A stretch of DNA of 64,000 nt from Bufo bufo (taxonomy: Eukaryota; Chordata; Amphibia; Anura; Bufonidae), in contig NC_053390.1 of the NCBI RefSeq assembly GCF_905171765.1, positions 579,292,471-579,356,470 on the forward strand. The letters are read 5' to 3'. The notes below the pieces were generated by a model, which searched no databases, was not told the DNA's origin, and saw nothing but the letters and a program-made list of their open reading frames with translations. The position numbers were made by a program, and so were the translations under genes. Shown one piece after another: positions 45,801 to 53,900 of this stretch (position 1 is the first letter of the stretch; every line of letters begins with the position of its first letter).

Positions 45801-48800
45801 ATAGCGCCAGATCTGAATTCTCCAAAACTTCGCTCATCTCTAGATATAATCGATAGGTCATTTTCTAATGGCACATTTCATTTATGAAGAAAGCAGCAGG
45901 AAGGTATGGTATGTACTTATTGTACTTTAGGAGCAGGTTTCTTACTATGTGATAACCATATGAAATGATAAATTCTGGATGGACCTAAACTAGCAAAATC
46001 TGGGAGAAAACACACGAAATTGTCTCTCATTGACCCACGTACTATTTTAGTAACAATACACTATGCTTCAAAAGTAAAGTAAGATTGCAGAGAAGACAGT
46101 CCCACACCTAACTACATGGATATGTAATTTTAAGTGAAAATACAACTATAAAAGGAAGCTTCTGAACATTGCATTCTATTCTGGCTGAAAAAGTGACACT
46201 GAAAGATTCTGGAATTAATAGATATACAATAAGGAGTGGGCATACTGTGCTTAAGGGGGTCATTTGACCTCTTCTGATTCTGTGACTACTTGTAGTCCCT
46301 TTTTACTAACAATTCTGAAGCTTCTATCTATTGAGTTTATTAGGCGTCATTCTTTTATTATTTCTGCTAGAAATTCTGAATGAATTACTAGCAGATTGCA
46401 AATACCAATTGGTTGTATCCAATCAGTCCCAGGCTGTGCAGGGACACACCCCAAACTTGTAACACCCATCTGGACCTTTATTGCAGACTGCTAGCAATTC
46501 ATGACTTCTAGCGGGAATAATTGCACATAATGGTGTCATAAGAATTGACGCTCCAAAATTGTTATTTCATGATGAATGCAAGTAGTTACTAAAACAAACA
46601 TGATTGGAGAGTTTACAGGTCCCCTTTAAAGGGTTATCCCATGAATAATGTAAAAAATTACATGATAATCTCTTTGTAACAAACTCATAACCAGCTCTGT
46701 ATACCACATGGATCCAGAGATCCCCCCAATCATTGCTCCAATTGCTCTGCTAAATTTATTTCAAGCTGGCATCTCGGGGGGTGTGCACTTTCTCAGGGTG
46801 CATGTCCTTTCTGCTGCAACTGCTGGCAGTTGAAGGATGGAACTGAGCATGTGCTTCCATCTTAGTGAGCTGGACAAAATTTTTAGAAAAAGGGCAAACA
46901 GCAGGTGGCGCTATGCAGATAGACTTCAGTGCATAACTCAGTGGCTATACTAAATTTTTAATTACATGCAATTACAAAAGTATTCAGATCAAGGTGTTGG
47001 TTTGGAAAATGTAGAACACTTTTAGTGGGACAACCCCTTTAAGTGGTCTTGTCTTGGCAAAGACTATCTGCTTCACCAGCAAGAAAAGTACTGTATCTGA
47101 GACCTCTGGCTCATTGAAGAAAGCCAGACATATCTTGGAGCTCATTACCAGGTTAACTAGTCAAAAAAAAAATTCTGTACTTGTCATGAACAGTTTGTAC
47201 CACAACTTGGATTTTAATTTGATCTCAAATTTCATGCTTACAGCACAGACAGCACTTGTCAGTCGGTCCTGTCATTTATATTATGCTGCATATATTCTGT
47301 AGTTACATGTCATTGGTTTCTCTGCTAATTAAATGGCATCAGCAATGTTAAAATACATTTTTGGACACCAGCCATGGTCAGGAATGAGCTGACCCTGACC
47401 TTAACGGACATTAGTAGAAAATCTGAAAGCACTCAGCTTTTCACATGCAGGTTATCATATGTAGTAACAATGTCCTCTATGTGGCTGTGTAAAGAACAGT
47501 CATCTTTCCTTTAAAATCATTATCTACACCACTTCATTTACTACATGGGCTGGGTTTCTATGTGTCAGAATAAGGGGTTGTCCCATGAAAAATATTCTAC
47601 AATTTTCAAACCAGCACCTGGATCTCAATACTTTTGTAATTGCATGTAATTAAAAATTTTGTATAGTCATTGAGTTGTTCAATAAAATATATCTGTATAG
47701 CGCCACCTGCTGTTAGTTTGTTTTCCCTATTTCTTTGTCCTGCTCACTGAGAAGGCCGCACATGTTCTGTATAATCGTTTACTTACCACCTGAGCTGTGA
47801 TAGGGCGAGCATGGACACGCCCCCTTAGCTGCAGCAGAAAAGACACTCCCCTGAGCTGTCAGCTTGATATAAATCTAGCAGAGCAATGAATGGGGAGATA
47901 TCTGGATCCATGTGAGGTATAGGACTGGTTCTGGCTTTGTTAGAAATAGATTGTCATGATGTCTGATTTTCATTTTATACATTAATCATAGGATAACTTT
48001 AGTTCTATAATTATAAAGCTCAATTAGAATAGCATACATTTAGCACAAAGTAGGCTTCAATCTTATCTACATCTAATATACAATGAACAAAACATACTTA
48101 ATTAATACAACGATTAATTGGCTATCCTAGTGAGTGTGTCTTTGTACGGAAATTAGTCTGTTAAGCCTTACATGGCACGTGTTCCTTCCCGACAATCTGC
48201 TGATCACTAGAGGAGGAGACCACTGCATTTACAAACGGCGATCTCCTCCAAAGTATGGGAAAGAGCGATCGCTAATGCCATTGCTCTTCCCTATAAGGAC
48301 TCATTGTTTGCCAGCAGGAGATCGTGTTTACACAGCATGATCAGCTGCCAGTAAACAATCACTTTTGCGTGCGCACAAACGATCAGATTCCCCGATGAAC
48401 ACTCGTTAGCGATAACCTATGCGATTCTAGGCCTGTGTAAAGGTGGTTTAAGCCCTGTGTGATTTGAATTGCATCAGTCTCTGTACAGCACGGCAGAATA
48501 TGCCGCCACAGTGGACGGGGTAGTTCATAAAGATTCTCCTGTACAGAAAACATTATGACTCCTCTAAACAGCGGTAAACATCGAGTGGGCAGTTATTTTC
48601 TGCTTAGTCTGCACTTTTGCGATGCTAGCCTTTTAACACAATGTGGTCCTGCAGATAAACCAGCCTTATCTCTGTGTCTTTTTATGATATAGTAAAGTGC
48701 TGCTAGCTTAGCAGTAGTATTTTACTGGATCGTTATATCTGTTGATCGTTATTGTTGACCTTTCAGCATGGATTGTCCTGTAAACATGAAATTGTCATGT

Positions 48801-51129
48801 CATGAAGATACATCAGACTGTGTCCAATAAAACTCTCACACATGATGCACGTCGCCTAATACCAGGTATTTATCACTATGGCTTTATAAAAGTGCAACTG
48901 TATGGTTTTAAGACACTTTTTTATGGATACAATTATCCTTCACAATACAGAGTAACAGTGAAAACGTCAAGTGTCTACATGATCTCTTGCACATATACAG
49001 TACTATGTCCATTGTTCACCTGTGAAGAAACTGATGCAACTGACCTCTTAACAAGCTCTGCTTCTAATGCCACTAGATGTAAGGCAGCTATTCTATAAGT
49101 CAATGTTCAACCCTTTAAATAGGCCTTGAGACATGACTCCGATATTAAATAAGCCAGGACCTCATCTGCAGACAGCTGTTTCTGGGTGATTGTCCCTCAT
49201 CTATTGCAGAGCAAAGACTACTGGCTTAACTGGGTGAGAGGCCTAGGTCAGGATTTGGGGGACACTATATCTCCTTTGGGAGAAAGCGCATTAATTGGCG
49301 TGAGGAGACTTATAGGCCATACATGTGCCACTAGAATTCTGGGAAGAAAGGGATGCAAATGAGCTCTTGACAAGCTCTGCCTCTAATGCCACCAGATGTA
49401 AGGCAGCTATACTATAAGTCAATGTTCGACCTGTCTGCAGATGAAGGGATGGCTTATTTAATATTTGAGTTATGTCTCAAGGCCGATTTAAAGGGTTCGA
49501 CATGGGAATGCAACCAAACAGAATGCATTCTGGTGCATTCCATTCAGTTCAGTTTTGTCCCTATTGACAATGAACAGGGACAAAATGGAAGTGTTTTCCT
49601 CTGGTATTGAGATCCTATGATGGATCTCAATACCGAAAAGGAAACATGCAGATGTGAAAGTAGCCTAAGTCAATGGTGCCTGATTTTTTTTTCGTTACTG
49701 AAAAAAACAGATCAGGCGCCCATTGACTTGCAATGATTTTCATGCCTGATCAGGTTTGTTCAGTTTTGATTTAATACAACCAGATGAGGCTGAAACAGAG
49801 CCTTCAGGATGTATTAAGTGGAACGGATCCTTTTAATTCAGGTTTTGAGATCCTCTGCCAGATCTCAAAACCTGAATTAAAAATGCAGATGTAAAAGTAG
49901 CCTTAGTATAAATCCAGCTTTAGGCTAGTTTCACACTAGCTGCAGCCTTCTCCGGCAGGTTGTTCCCGCGTGGGGTAACAGCCTGCAGGATCCGTGCTAC
50001 CCCTAGTCCACCGTGCCACCGGAAGTCCACTCCGGCCCCCTTCACTATAATGAGGGCAGGCCGGAGGTGCAGCCGCAGCACGGCAAACATGCCGAGAGGC
50101 AAGCGGAATAAAACTACAACCAGAGCGGACTTCCCGGCGGCACGGTGGACTAGCAGTAGCCTGCCGGAGAAGGCTGCCGCTAGTGTGAAAGTAGCCTTAG
50201 TGTAAATCCAGCTTTAGTTGTTGGATTAAAGATTGTTAGGTCAACAGCTATTCCCTCTGCCCACTACCTTCATAGCACATATGTGTTCTCAAAGGGGGAG
50301 GAGAATAAACCACTAGTAGGAAACTCTGGCTGTAGCTTATCTTCCTTGAGAGCTAAGAATCGGGCAGTTTAAAATCCTACAAACCCAATCCTTCTTTACC
50401 CCAACCTTTCCCATGGGGAGAGAGTCAGTAAAACACCATGCACAATAAATGGTAGGCCAATCCTGCGGAAATCAGTAGGTCTGGCTAATGTTCATCTAAT
50501 ATGTATGGGCACCTTAACGGTGTGGGTGGAAAGGAGCCTTAAAAATGGAGCATGAAGGGAAGGGTGGACTGATTGGATGATAAAGATCTTACTAAAGATC
50601 TTACTAAAGACTACTAAAGGTTGGATCGAGTGAAAAGGACAATATTTTTCGAATTTTTTCAAATTTTGCATTTGGCATAACTTCACTCCAGACCTGGAAA
50701 TTCTCAAAATGTACTCAAACTGATATTTGTTGGCTCTGAGTCACCAGTTAATTTGTTTCCCTAAGTATTAAAATGTTATTACAGCTTTTATCATTTCTCA
50801 TCTATCCACAGAATAGATGAGAAATCTTACATCAGCAGAGTTCCAAATGCAGCATTAACAATTCATTTCTGCAGTAAATCGGTATTCTTGGTAACAGATG
50901 GCACCAAGACAATCTAACTACAGAGGTATAACTGGAGGTATTCTTCTCATGTAAATAACACATGTCACCAGACTTTACCTTGTGCACTGGTGGGCCTCTC
51001 ATCTGCTTGCTCCTCATTTGTACATGGGTGAGTAAACATTAGATATAAAAGTGCTGGACATGCATCTCGAAAGTTTTCATCTGTAATTTGGCCTCCATAA
51101 GGAGCAAAGATTTCTTCATTCGAATAGCA
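18702..51129 (-). CDS. SLC39A8: Zinc-family metal transporter, ZIP8-like (seven 3'-terminal coding exons)
   Basis: ZIP8 is a membrane importer of Zn, Mn, Fe (and Cd) and bicarbonate/selenite-coupled anions at the plasma membrane and endolysosomes. Seven exons with AG/GT borders join in phase: 151, 170, 123, 165, 208, 185 and 150 bp, giving 383 residues plus stop. Seen in the product: an extracellular cysteine-bearing segment (residues 1-50, CYSNEEIF...ACPALL...HPC), VWGFGF entering TM1 (51 on), [10 protein letters not shown] (98-107), [15 protein letters not shown], a modestly His-containing loop (149-203), then HNLIDG (237-242) and EEFPHEFGD (266-274), the LZT metal-binding motif in which ZIP8/ZIP14 have E in place of the first H. 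The C-terminus ends YAGEIKLA, matching ZIP8 (...YAGEIELE) and not ZIP14 (...YSGQIQIG). Human ZIP8 has 460 residues, so about 75 N-terminal residues with the signal peptide are missing here. Introns: 6.9 kb, 1.3 kb, 87 bp, 17.4 kb, 0.55 kb and 5.1 kb. Confidence 0.95.
19161..20529. mobile_element. TTAA-flanked element nested in the outer copy
   Basis: Ends CCCCTTAGTGACCA and GGTCACTAAGGGG in inverted orientation, with TTAA at 19,157-19,160 and 20,530-20,533. The interior has T-rich modules like those of the outer element plus a GC-rich block at 20,100-20,500 with small inverted repeats. A TTAA duplication with C-rich TIRs fits piggyBac- or Kolobok-type mobilisation; no transposase is present. 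Confidence 0.8.
21255..22080. repeat. ~350 bp tandem modules inside the TTAA element
   Basis: 'gtcatgtga(c/t)atttttatagagc...cgttacgga(c/t)gcgg' occurs at about 21,333, 21,682 and 22,031, a period of about 350 bp. The same module appears as its complement in the second element (33,000 and 33,350). Confidence 0.8.
22583..23920. other. Intronic sequence, no gene recognised
   Basis: ZIP8 intron between the last two coding exons. Low-complexity T runs at 22,770 and 23,068; no convincing terminal repeats or reading frames. Confidence 0.5.
23921..24105 (-). CDS. SLC39A8: SLC39A8 exon with the GD of the metal motif
   Basis: Acceptor ...ttttcag at 24,106, donor ATG|gtaag at 23,921-23,920. Completes the split glycine of EEFPHEFG|D and continues [19 protein letters not shown], then SACSCYIGL...[12 protein letters not shown] and [12 protein letters not shown], two transmembrane segments near-identical to ZIP8. 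Confidence 0.95.
24658..24865 (-). CDS. SLC39A8: SLC39A8 exon with HNLIDG and EEFPHEFG
   Basis: Acceptor gttgcag at 24,866, donor G|gtaag at 24,658-24,657. Encodes [18 protein letters not shown], the TM4 motif, and [16 protein letters not shown] of TM5. The residue after PHE is F, where human ZIP8 has L. Confidence 0.95.
24866..28609. other. Large-intron sequence with decayed repeats
   Basis: First part of the 17.4 kb ZIP8 intron. Fragments such as 27,783 (aaaggagtattcccacc) and 28,156 (aaaggggttgtacaaa) look like ends of further non-autonomous DNA elements, but no complete pair of ends could be set. No coding frame is supported. Confidence 0.4.
28705..31522 (-). pseudogene. CR1 ORF2: endonuclease and reverse transcriptase, frame-broken
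   Basis: Starts 18 bp after ORF1. The endonuclease reads [20 protein letters not shown], then VTETWF (catalytic E), VGVIYRPP and [10 protein letters not shown] (catalytic D). The third signature is [10 protein letters not shown] at about 30,845, where the family has SDH: histidine is replaced by tyrosine. RT motifs follow in the largest piece (30,206-29,013, 397 aa): [70 protein letters not shown] and LFADDTKI, the catalytic FADD. A C-terminal domain ([22 protein letters not shown]) ends near 28,705 after one more frameshift. Frameshifts near 31,245, 30,990, 30,410 and 29,010 make it inactive. Confidence 0.92.
31540..32286 (-). pseudogene. CR1 ORF1 with SGNH/GDSL esterase domain, one nonsense codon
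   Basis: The protein begins [19 protein letters not shown] and has a hydrophilic N-terminal part, then the blocks of an SGNH hydrolase: [11 protein letters not shown] (block I, GDS nucleophile region), [10 protein letters not shown] (block III, GxND) and, near the C-terminus, [10 protein letters not shown] (block V, DxxH). Esterase-type ORF1 proteins are known from CR1-clade LINEs. A TAG at 31,746-31,744 interrupts an otherwise open frame between VHNP and HDRKMR, so only one substitution separates this ORF1 from a continuous 248-codon frame. The domain call is strong; activity is not claimed. Confidence 0.88.
32316..34808. mobile_element. TTAA-flanked element, second copy
   Basis: Ends CCCCTTAGGGACCCATGACG and GAGTCCTTAAGGGG with TTAA on both sides (32,312-32,315 and 34,809-34,812). 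A GC-rich block (32,320-32,720) with inverted repeats is followed by A-rich modules. Two direct units of about 396 bp begin near 33,530 and 33,926 ('gtttctactctaggg...gcatcaggggggcttcaaatgggacatggtgtc...cgtatggcattcct'). The same text occurs in opposite orientation at 20,880-21,175. Confidence 0.85.
33530..34320. repeat. Two ~396 bp direct modules inside the TTAA element
   Basis: Both units translate to a similar peptide ([10 protein letters not shown]...[12 protein letters not shown]), but the frames begin mid-unit, lack family resemblance and break differently in the third copy at 21,175-20,883. The similarity is explained by duplication of DNA and does not require protein selection. Confidence 0.75.
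34813..36865. other. Intronic sequence with a short inverted repeat
   Basis: At 35,200-35,360 two arms (tattagaatgtattggctcctatgag / ctcataggagccaatacattctaata) enclose about 90 bp with 'ttatgcgaagt' motifs; flanks 'aagtcgattcgcataatac' and 'aagttgattcgctcatccct' extend the symmetry to about 35,165-35,440. Probably another MITE. No gene seen in the remainder. Confidence 0.55.
37052..38114 (+). pseudogene. L1-type ORF1 (coiled coil plus RNA-binding domain), frame-broken
   Basis: The probable start is ATG at 37,052 ([17 protein letters not shown]); a shift soon after joins the long frame (37,033-37,806). This frame has a coiled-coil region ([11 protein letters not shown]...[13 protein letters not shown]...[16 protein letters not shown]), then [14 protein letters not shown], the hallmark opening of the L1 ORF1 RRM. 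After a frameshift near 37,750 the frame continues [26 protein letters not shown] (37,780 on), and after another near 37,915 it runs [21 protein letters not shown] to the stop at 38,114. This last part is the C-terminal domain of the family. Confidence 0.85.
38663..41687 (+). pseudogene. L1/Tx1 ORF2: endonuclease with internal deletion, reverse transcriptase
   Basis: Opens [18 protein letters not shown] with the AP-endonuclease motifs CCLQETHLL (catalytic E), GIYIPPPYS and [10 protein letters not shown]. At about 39,215 the frame goes straight from EEASLMDFC to [10 protein letters not shown]; relatives have about 55-60 residues here, including the SRIDY motif, so the nuclease has lost a catalytic segment by an in-frame deletion. 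The RT follows: [50 protein letters not shown] and [13 protein letters not shown] (first catalytic aspartate). A one-base insertion at about 40,468 ends the frame at RIRV. The next frame gives [21 protein letters not shown] and [11 protein letters not shown] (catalytic ADD), through [12 protein letters not shown] to 41,687, where homology ends. Total about 1,000 codons; the C-terminal part is missing. Confidence 0.92.
41691..42248. other. Intronic repeat fragments
   Basis: 41,700-41,885 resembles the 'cgaatt...ttcgctcaag' class of frog MITE seen at 44,320-44,886 (gcgaa / ttcgctcat ends). No gene seen. Confidence 0.4.
42249..42413 (-). CDS. SLC39A8: SLC39A8 exon, cytoplasmic loop
   Basis: Acceptor attttag at 42,414, donor AAG|gtagg at 42,249-42,248. 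Encodes [17 protein letters not shown]... to DQVSVVSSK, the variable loop between TM3 and TM4; VSVVS matches the human loop, and there are four histidines at its start (three in the first dozen residues). Confidence 0.9.
42501..42623 (-). CDS. SLC39A8: SLC39A8 exon, TM3
   Basis: Acceptor gttgcag, donor GAG|gtaag at 42,501-42,500. Encodes [20 protein letters not shown] then [21 protein letters not shown], 41 codons in phase 0 at both ends. Separated from the next exon by an 87 bp intron. Confidence 0.95.
42624..43892. other. Short intron with no recognised element
   Basis: 1.27 kb between two ZIP8 exons. Homopolymer T runs near 43,790-43,870 precede the donor on the minus strand. 43,190-43,500 resembles a decayed Tc1/mariner ('cattttagcaaaacagcttcc...tcccaaaggtgttcaatgga...aggtcaggact' matches the C-terminal coding region of mariner-like transposases, '[13 protein letters not shown]'-type), but no ends are visible. 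Confidence 0.45.
43893..44062 (-). CDS. SLC39A8: SLC39A8 exon, TM1-TM2
   Basis: Acceptor tttgcag at 44,063, donor GAG|gtaag at 43,893-43,892. Starts in phase 1 with (G)TT TGG, giving [39 protein letters not shown] and [13 protein letters not shown]. Confidence 0.95.
44132..45557. mobile_element. Related MITE ends with a nested MITE
   Basis: Sequence beginning at 44,132 (aaagggaatatgtcacc...gggggctgccaccttgcctgag) is matched in reverse at 45,420-45,557 (ctcaggcaagatggccgcc...ggtaacacattcc). A separate full-looking element runs 45,003-45,557 with ends AAAGAGAATGTGTTA / TAACACATTCCATTT. Between them, 44,320-44,886 has ends gttgagcgaa / ttcgctcatctctag and an internal palindrome (atccatttgtgcacgaagagacc / tcttcacgaggaaatggatgag), another MITE type common in frogs. 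Confidence 0.65.
45558..46628. other. Intronic; fragment of the 53,447-type foldback MITE
   Basis: 46,260-46,625 shares order and phrases with the element at 53,447-53,900 (attattt(g/c)ctagaa...gaattactagcag; tacaggtccccttt end). Otherwise no features. Confidence 0.4.
46629..47040. mobile_element. MITE, copy A of an inverted pair
   Basis: Ends AAGGGTTATCCCATGA and TAGTGGGACAACCCCTT. The interior (atggatccagagatcc; ctgctgcaactgctggcag; aacagcaggtggcgctatgcagat; taatta catgcaattac) reappears as complement in copy B. Confidence 0.8.
47041..47571. other. Spacer between inverted MITE copies
   Basis: 531 bp between the two copies. It contains an 82-codon frame (47,054-47,302) with no recognisable resemblance; I regard it as chance. 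Confidence 0.4.
47572..48000. mobile_element. MITE, copy B of the inverted pair
   Basis: Ends AAGGGGTTGTCCCATGA and ATAGGATAACTTT. Reads as the reverse complement of 46,629-47,040: 'ttgcatgtaattaaaaatttt', 'gcgccacctgctgttagtttg', 'gctgcagcagaaaagacactcc', 'gatctggatccatgtgaggtatag'-type matches in order. Confidence 0.8.
48001..49014. other. Intronic; GC-rich MITE-like block
   Basis: 48,155-48,452 (ttaagccttacatgg ... gcctgtgtaaaggtggtttaa) has 'gcgatc/gatcgc' inverted motifs and is probably a decayed MITE related to the block at 52,230-52,425. No gene seen. Confidence 0.4.
49015..49500. mobile_element. Foldback with both direct and inverted duplication
   Basis: 'acaagctctgc(t/c)tctaatgccac(t/c)agatgtaaggcagctat(t/a)ctataagtcaatgttc' occurs at about 49,030-49,110 and again in the same orientation at 49,368-49,430. 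The following block at 49,111-49,186 (ccctttaaataggccttgagacat...taaataagcc...catctgcagacagctg) is present as its complement at 49,428-49,494. Confidence 0.7.
49501..49922. repeat. Partial copies of the GTGTGAAAGTAGCC MITE family
   Basis: Two right ends, 'gcagatgtgaaagtagcctaa' (~49,652) and 'gcagatgtaaaagtagccttag' (~49,893), close short palindromes (ctggtattgagatcc / ggatctcaatacc; aggttttgagatcct / agatctcaaaacct). Left ends are missing. Confidence 0.6.
49923..50196. mobile_element. MITE, GGCTAGTTTCACACTAGC, TTA-flanked
   Basis: Near-perfect TIRs (GGCTAGTTTCACACTAGC... / GCTAGTGTGAAAGTAGCC) with TTA at 49,920-49,922 and 50,197-50,199. Continuing inwards, ctgcagccttctccggcagg pairs with cctgccggagaaggctgccg. 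Related to 58,829-59,298. Confidence 0.8.
50200..50978. other. Intronic sequence, no gene recognised
   Basis: A short tandem duplication 'aagatcttacta' lies at 50,583-50,610. Nothing else stands out. Confidence 0.4.
50979..51129 (-). CDS. SLC39A8: SLC39A8 first visible coding exon (extracellular domain)
   Basis: Acceptor gttttttag at 51,130, donor CAAG|gtaaag at 50,979-50,978. Encodes [34 protein letters not shown] and [14 protein letters not shown], matching the ZIP8 ectodomain in cysteine positions (C..EEIF, CPA, HPC). The acceptor shows that at least one exon precedes it. Confidence 0.9.
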
Positions 51130-52426
51130 CTAAAAAACAGAAAGTAAAGACCGTTATTGGATTACACTGAACTGTGGCATAGGAACAGGGGCGGATTGGC
51201 CATAGACCTTACAGGGAAAATTCCTGGTGGGTCGATGCCCAGGAGCCGCCTGGGCCCTCCTCACAGCCGGCCAGTGGAAGTTTTTGGGGATGTATTTTGT
51301 GCTGCTGGCAGTATTTTGTGATGGACTATGGTATTTGGCTCAGTTGTTGTGGTATAATGTGCCACAATATGATATTGCTGGCCCTGCCTACCATCAATTT
51401 GGACCCAACTGCAAAACAGGGCCACTCTTAGTATTTCTTCTAGGGCCAATTTAAGTTTCCAGTGCGCCCTTGCATAGGAAGCTTCTTGCTTGTGGGCCAA
51501 TGAGAAGGCTGCAATATCTTTGTCAGAGCTTAGCAATACCCCTAGCAACCAACAGAAAAGTTGCCTACCCCTTATTATATAAGAAACTCCCCAGCAGCCA
51601 TTTTCTGCTGTTTTTTTGCAGTTCTGAGAGAGAAAGCAGTGACATTGCTGTGCTCTGTGCTTTCATCTGGATCCTATTCCTTATCCAATTACATTAGATA
51701 GTTAGTTAGCTCATATATATAATACAGATAGTTAGTGGGAGATAGTCAGTGTAGGTTAGATAGTGATATAGTGTAGCTGATAGGTTCCAGTGCGGGGTGT
51801 TAGGTAGTGCGATAGGGATTACTGTGCTGTGATACAGACATAGTGCTGTGATGTCACAACAATACTTAGTGCACCAATCAGTAATATCTACTCAGACCTG
51901 ATAAAATGTGAAGTTGCATGTATTGCGCCAAAAAATATGCGTATCTTGCCGATTTGTGCAATCGCGAATATATTGGAACACTCTATCTGCATATTGTTCT
52001 TCCTCACAGTCACAAAAGTTGCTGCTAACCATTTTCTCCAGTCTCAGGAAACTTCTGGCAGCTTGAAAAATACAAGCCACAACTGTATTGCATGTGTAAT
52101 ACGTGCATATTACATTGCCGATTTTCGCAATCCAGAAAATAATGACGAATTCTTGAATTTGCGAATATATGGCAAATATTAGGCCTCGAATTCGCAAAAT
52201 ATCTAATATAAGCAGATCACTGTTTAGACTGAACGATCTGCTTCCCAGAAATCATAATTTAGGTGCCTGCATGAACGACAGGATCACCCGATGAACGAGC
52301 GCATTGCTCATTCATCGAATGATCGGCGGCCCATTTAGATGGGCCAATTTGCCAGGAACGAGCGTTCGCAGAAACGTTAGTTTCCGATAATCTGCCCAAC
52401 AATCAGGCAATGTAAATCCACCTTTA
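51130..52426. other. Upstream intron; dispersed-repeat fragments
   Basis: 51,185-51,450 begins 'ggggcggattggcc' and ends '...agggccaattt', a repeat with LINE- or SINE-like look whose family I cannot name. 51,900-52,200 holds 'cgcgaatat/atattcgc'-type motifs; 52,230-52,425 a decayed MITE ending 'ggcaatgtaaatccacc'. No upstream ZIP8 exon was recognised. Confidence 0.45.
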
Positions 52427-52868
52427 GGCCTCATGCACACGACCGTTGTGTTCCGTGTCTGTTGTTCCTTTTTCCGTGATTTTCTGCGGACCCATTGACT
52501 TTCAATGGGTCCGTTGAAAATTCAGATAATGCACCGTTTGTCATCCGCGTCCGTGATCCATGTTTCCAGTTCGTCAAAAAAATATGACCTGTCCTATTTT
52601 TTTCACGGACAACGGTTCGCGGACCCATTCAAGTCAATGGGTCCGTGAAAAAACACGGAGGCACACAACATTGTCATCCGCGTCCGCGTCCGTTTTTTTC
52701 CTATCATTTGCAAGGCAAACTTGACTTTGATTTTCTTTTCACTTTTCATGTCTGGTGATCCTCCAAAAATCAAGGAAGACACACGGAAACAAAAATGGAA
52801 ACGGATCACGGAACAACGGAACAGCTTTTTGCGGACCGCAAAAAAAATTCTGTCGTGTGCATGAGGCC
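52427..52868. mobile_element. MITE, GGCCTCATGCACACG family, TTA-flanked
   Basis: TIRs GGCCTCATGCACACGACCG / TCGTGTGCATGAGGCC with TTA at 52,424-52,426 and 52,869-52,871. Internal repeats 'cggacccattgactttcaatgggtccg' and 'gacccattcaagtcaatgggtc'. Closest to 1,881-2,324. Confidence 0.85.
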
Positions 52869-52871
52869 TTA

Positions 52872-53446
52872 CCCGTAGCACCAACAGATGCACTTTGTAA
52901 ACTACAACTTTTCCAAAGTTTGTAGATAATTTAATGAGCTACAGAAACGCCACAGATCCTCTTGTATATTCTTACTGACAATTCATGTGCCACACACTGA
53001 ATCTAAAAGTGGCCATACACATTAGTGTAAAGTTGATCAGAATGAACGATTTCAACCAAGAGATCATCCATCAGTTGAAATCTAACAATCAACAATCGCT
53101 TTAGCTGACCGATGACAGACCATTATTGTCTGAGAAGTCGGCAGTGTTTAATATTTTCGTCCAATAGTTGGCTGAATAATCTTTTCTTCAAAGAAACATT
53201 GTTCGTAGACAAAAGATCTTTCTTTGAAAGAAAATTCCCAGTAAGATCTTTTGTCCATCCCCTGGTTTCACTGAATATGCAATGATGATGACCAGTTTAA
53301 ACAACTGTATGGACTAAGATGTGTATGGCTCAGCCTGCAAAAAAGTCACCAGATGTTTGTTTGTTCAACTGCTGTTCAACCATCAACCAATTACTACTAC
53401 TAATGGTTCCTCGTACCAATCGTCTACTCATGTAAAGGTACCTTAT
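52872..53446. other. Unclassified sequence
   Basis: Contains a small inverted repeat at 53,165-53,265 (aatcttttcttcaaagaaacattg...aaagatctttctttgaaag). No gene. Confidence 0.4.
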
Positions 53447-53900
53447 AGAGGACCTGTCACCTCTCCTAACATTTCTGTTTTACAGCTCTATGCATTCCCC
53501 AGGTAATAATTCTCGAACATCTATTCTTATGTCTGTATGTTGTGCCATTTCTTTATTATTTGCACTAGAAGTTATCATTGAATTGCAATTAGCCTTCACT
53601 AAGGGTACAGAGGGGAGGTAACCAGTTGCGGGGGGGGGGGGGGGGGGGTGTACCTGAATCTATCTAATCAGTGCTGCAATATTCTGAATGTGCAGGTACA
53701 CCACCCCCAACTTTTTATCTCCCCTCTGTACCCTTACTGAAGGCTAATAGCAATTCAATTATAACTACTAGTAGAAATACCGGTAATAAAGAAATGGCAC
53801 AACATACAGACATAAGAATAGATGCTCCAGAATAGTTTTTACATGGGAAATGCATGAAGCTATTAAAACAGGCATGTCAGGAGCGGTGAAAGGTCCTCTT
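53447..53900. mobile_element. Palindromic MITE with a 19-base G run at its loop
   Basis: Ends AGAGGACCTGTCACC and GGTGAAAGGTCCTCTT. The arms (53,447-53,629 and about 53,700-53,900) pair through 'catctattcttatgtctgtatgttgtgcc', 'gaattgcaattagccttcactaagggtacagaggggag' and complements. At the loop, G occupies 53,630-53,648 without interruption. Confidence 0.8.

Noticed and set aside
47054..47302. 82-codon plus-strand frame between inverted MITEs
   Set aside because: No recognisable domain, no splice context in line with ZIP8 (which is on the minus strand), and length within chance expectation.
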